Assembly: GCF_947501405.1 (NCBI RefSeq)
Contig: NZ_CANMVK010000002.1
Span: 868,001-932,000 of the forward strand
Length of the DNA stretch: 64,000 nt
Direction: 5' to 3'
Origin: an uncultured Hoeflea sp.
GTDB taxonomy: Bacteria; Pseudomonadota; Alphaproteobacteria; Rhizobiales; Rhizobiaceae
In this document: positions 63,742 to 64,000 of the stretch, in pieces
Layout of the letters: every line of letters begins with the position of its first letter
How positions within the stretch are numbered: the stretch's first letter is position 1
Made by a program: the position numbers and the translations under genes
Notes under the pieces: generated by a model
Seen by the model: the letters and a program-made list of their open reading frames with translations, nothing else
Databases searched by the model: none
Told to the model about the DNA's origin: nothing

Positions 63742-64000
63742 ATGGGCACAAACGGACCCCAGCCGCCGGCCGACGATCTCCGCATCCGTCCAGCTATCCC
63801 CGAGGACGGGGATCTCGTCACCGCCGTGCTAACCGCGAGCTATGGGGCTTTGTGGCGCGGACACTATGCCAACTCCGATCTCGAGGCGGTTTTGCCTCTG
63901 GTCACCATAGCTCAGCCGCGATTGCTTGCCTCGCACCGGTTTTTCCTGGTGTTTGCAGGAGACCAGGCGGCCGGATGCGGCGGGTGGAGCGAGGACGTTC
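63742..64000 (+). CDS. GNAT-type acetyltransferase, N-terminal part (window edge)
   Basis: The frame is open from ATG 63742 (or GTG 63736 overlapping the EamA stop) to the window end, 86 codons seen. DDLRIRPAIPEDGDLVTAVL and TASYGALWRGHYA at the N-terminus, then FFLVFAGDQAAGCGGWSED, match the first strand/helix and beta-4 region of GNAT enzymes. The acetyl-CoA motif is beyond the edge. It is probably co-transcribed with the transporter gene. Confidence 0.75.
   Translation, partial: MGTNGPQPPADDLRIRPAIPEDGDLVTAVLTASYGALWRGHYANSDLEAVLPLVTIAQPRLLASHRFFLVFAGDQAAGCGGWSEDV

Overview
The window looks like chromosomal DNA of a GC-rich alphaproteobacterium, most plausibly a member of the Hyphomicrobiales/Rhizobiaceae-Phyllobacteriaceae group. 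This is inferred from gene content: many solute-binding-protein transporters, the alpha-proteobacterial form of the urease operon, and an Anbu/alpha-E/ATP-grasp cluster. It is not based on a marker gene. The window is dominated by small-molecule uptake and catabolism. There are two TRAP systems, one TTT system, one amino-acid ABC importer and one polyol/sugar ABC importer, and four of these five sit beside catabolic enzymes or regulators that hint at the substrate.

Layout. Positions 1-6878 (minus) hold a long operon: a PdxA-like dehydrogenase followed by two complete TRAP transporters, the last gene cut by the window edge. Two GntR/FCD regulators (6973-8290, plus) diverge from it across a palindromic operator. 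Positions 8600-14310 hold a TetR-controlled RND efflux pair bracketed by a ~160-bp direct repeat; the right copy carries an intact merR gene and the left copy a decayed one. The merR gene diverges from an Old Yellow Enzyme gene over a MerR-type operator/promoter. An IS3-family (IS407-like) relic and a GNAT gene follow. Positions 17298-28948 hold a LysR regulator divergent from an 11-gene operon: amino-acid ABC importer, class III aminotransferase, CoA-transferase, two M20 hydrolases, thiolase and an alanine-racemase-like enzyme. Together these could deacylate, racemise, deaminate, CoA-activate and thiolytically cleave an imported amino acid.

Positions 29300-39548 hold a LacI regulator and an operon with a well-formed promoter/operator. 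It encodes an FAD oxidase, an FGGY kinase, an ABC importer, an SDR and a GldA-like dehydrogenase, which looks like a polyol or glycerol-like catabolic system. A gene-poor stretch, a tRNA-Arg(CCG), a CHASE/PAS/GGDEF/EAL protein and a tripartite tricarboxylate (TctCAB) transporter come next. Positions 46897-51309 hold an NAD-dependent epimerase, a BaiN-type flavoprotein, a mutarotase-like protein and small envelope or unknown proteins.

Positions 51470-58619 hold a complete urease operon (ureD, A, B, C, E, F, G) in which non-urease genes alternate with the urease genes, including a class D beta-lactamase between ureC and ureE that has all the catalytic motifs. Positions 58662-62627 (minus) hold the CP-ATP-grasp / alpha-E / transglutaminase / Anbu set, a conserved bacterial module whose product is unknown. 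An EamA transporter and a truncated GNAT gene end the window.

A pattern across the window: each of the five solute-binding-protein genes is followed by a GC-rich hairpin before the downstream permease gene. This suggests a common way of making more binding protein than permease.
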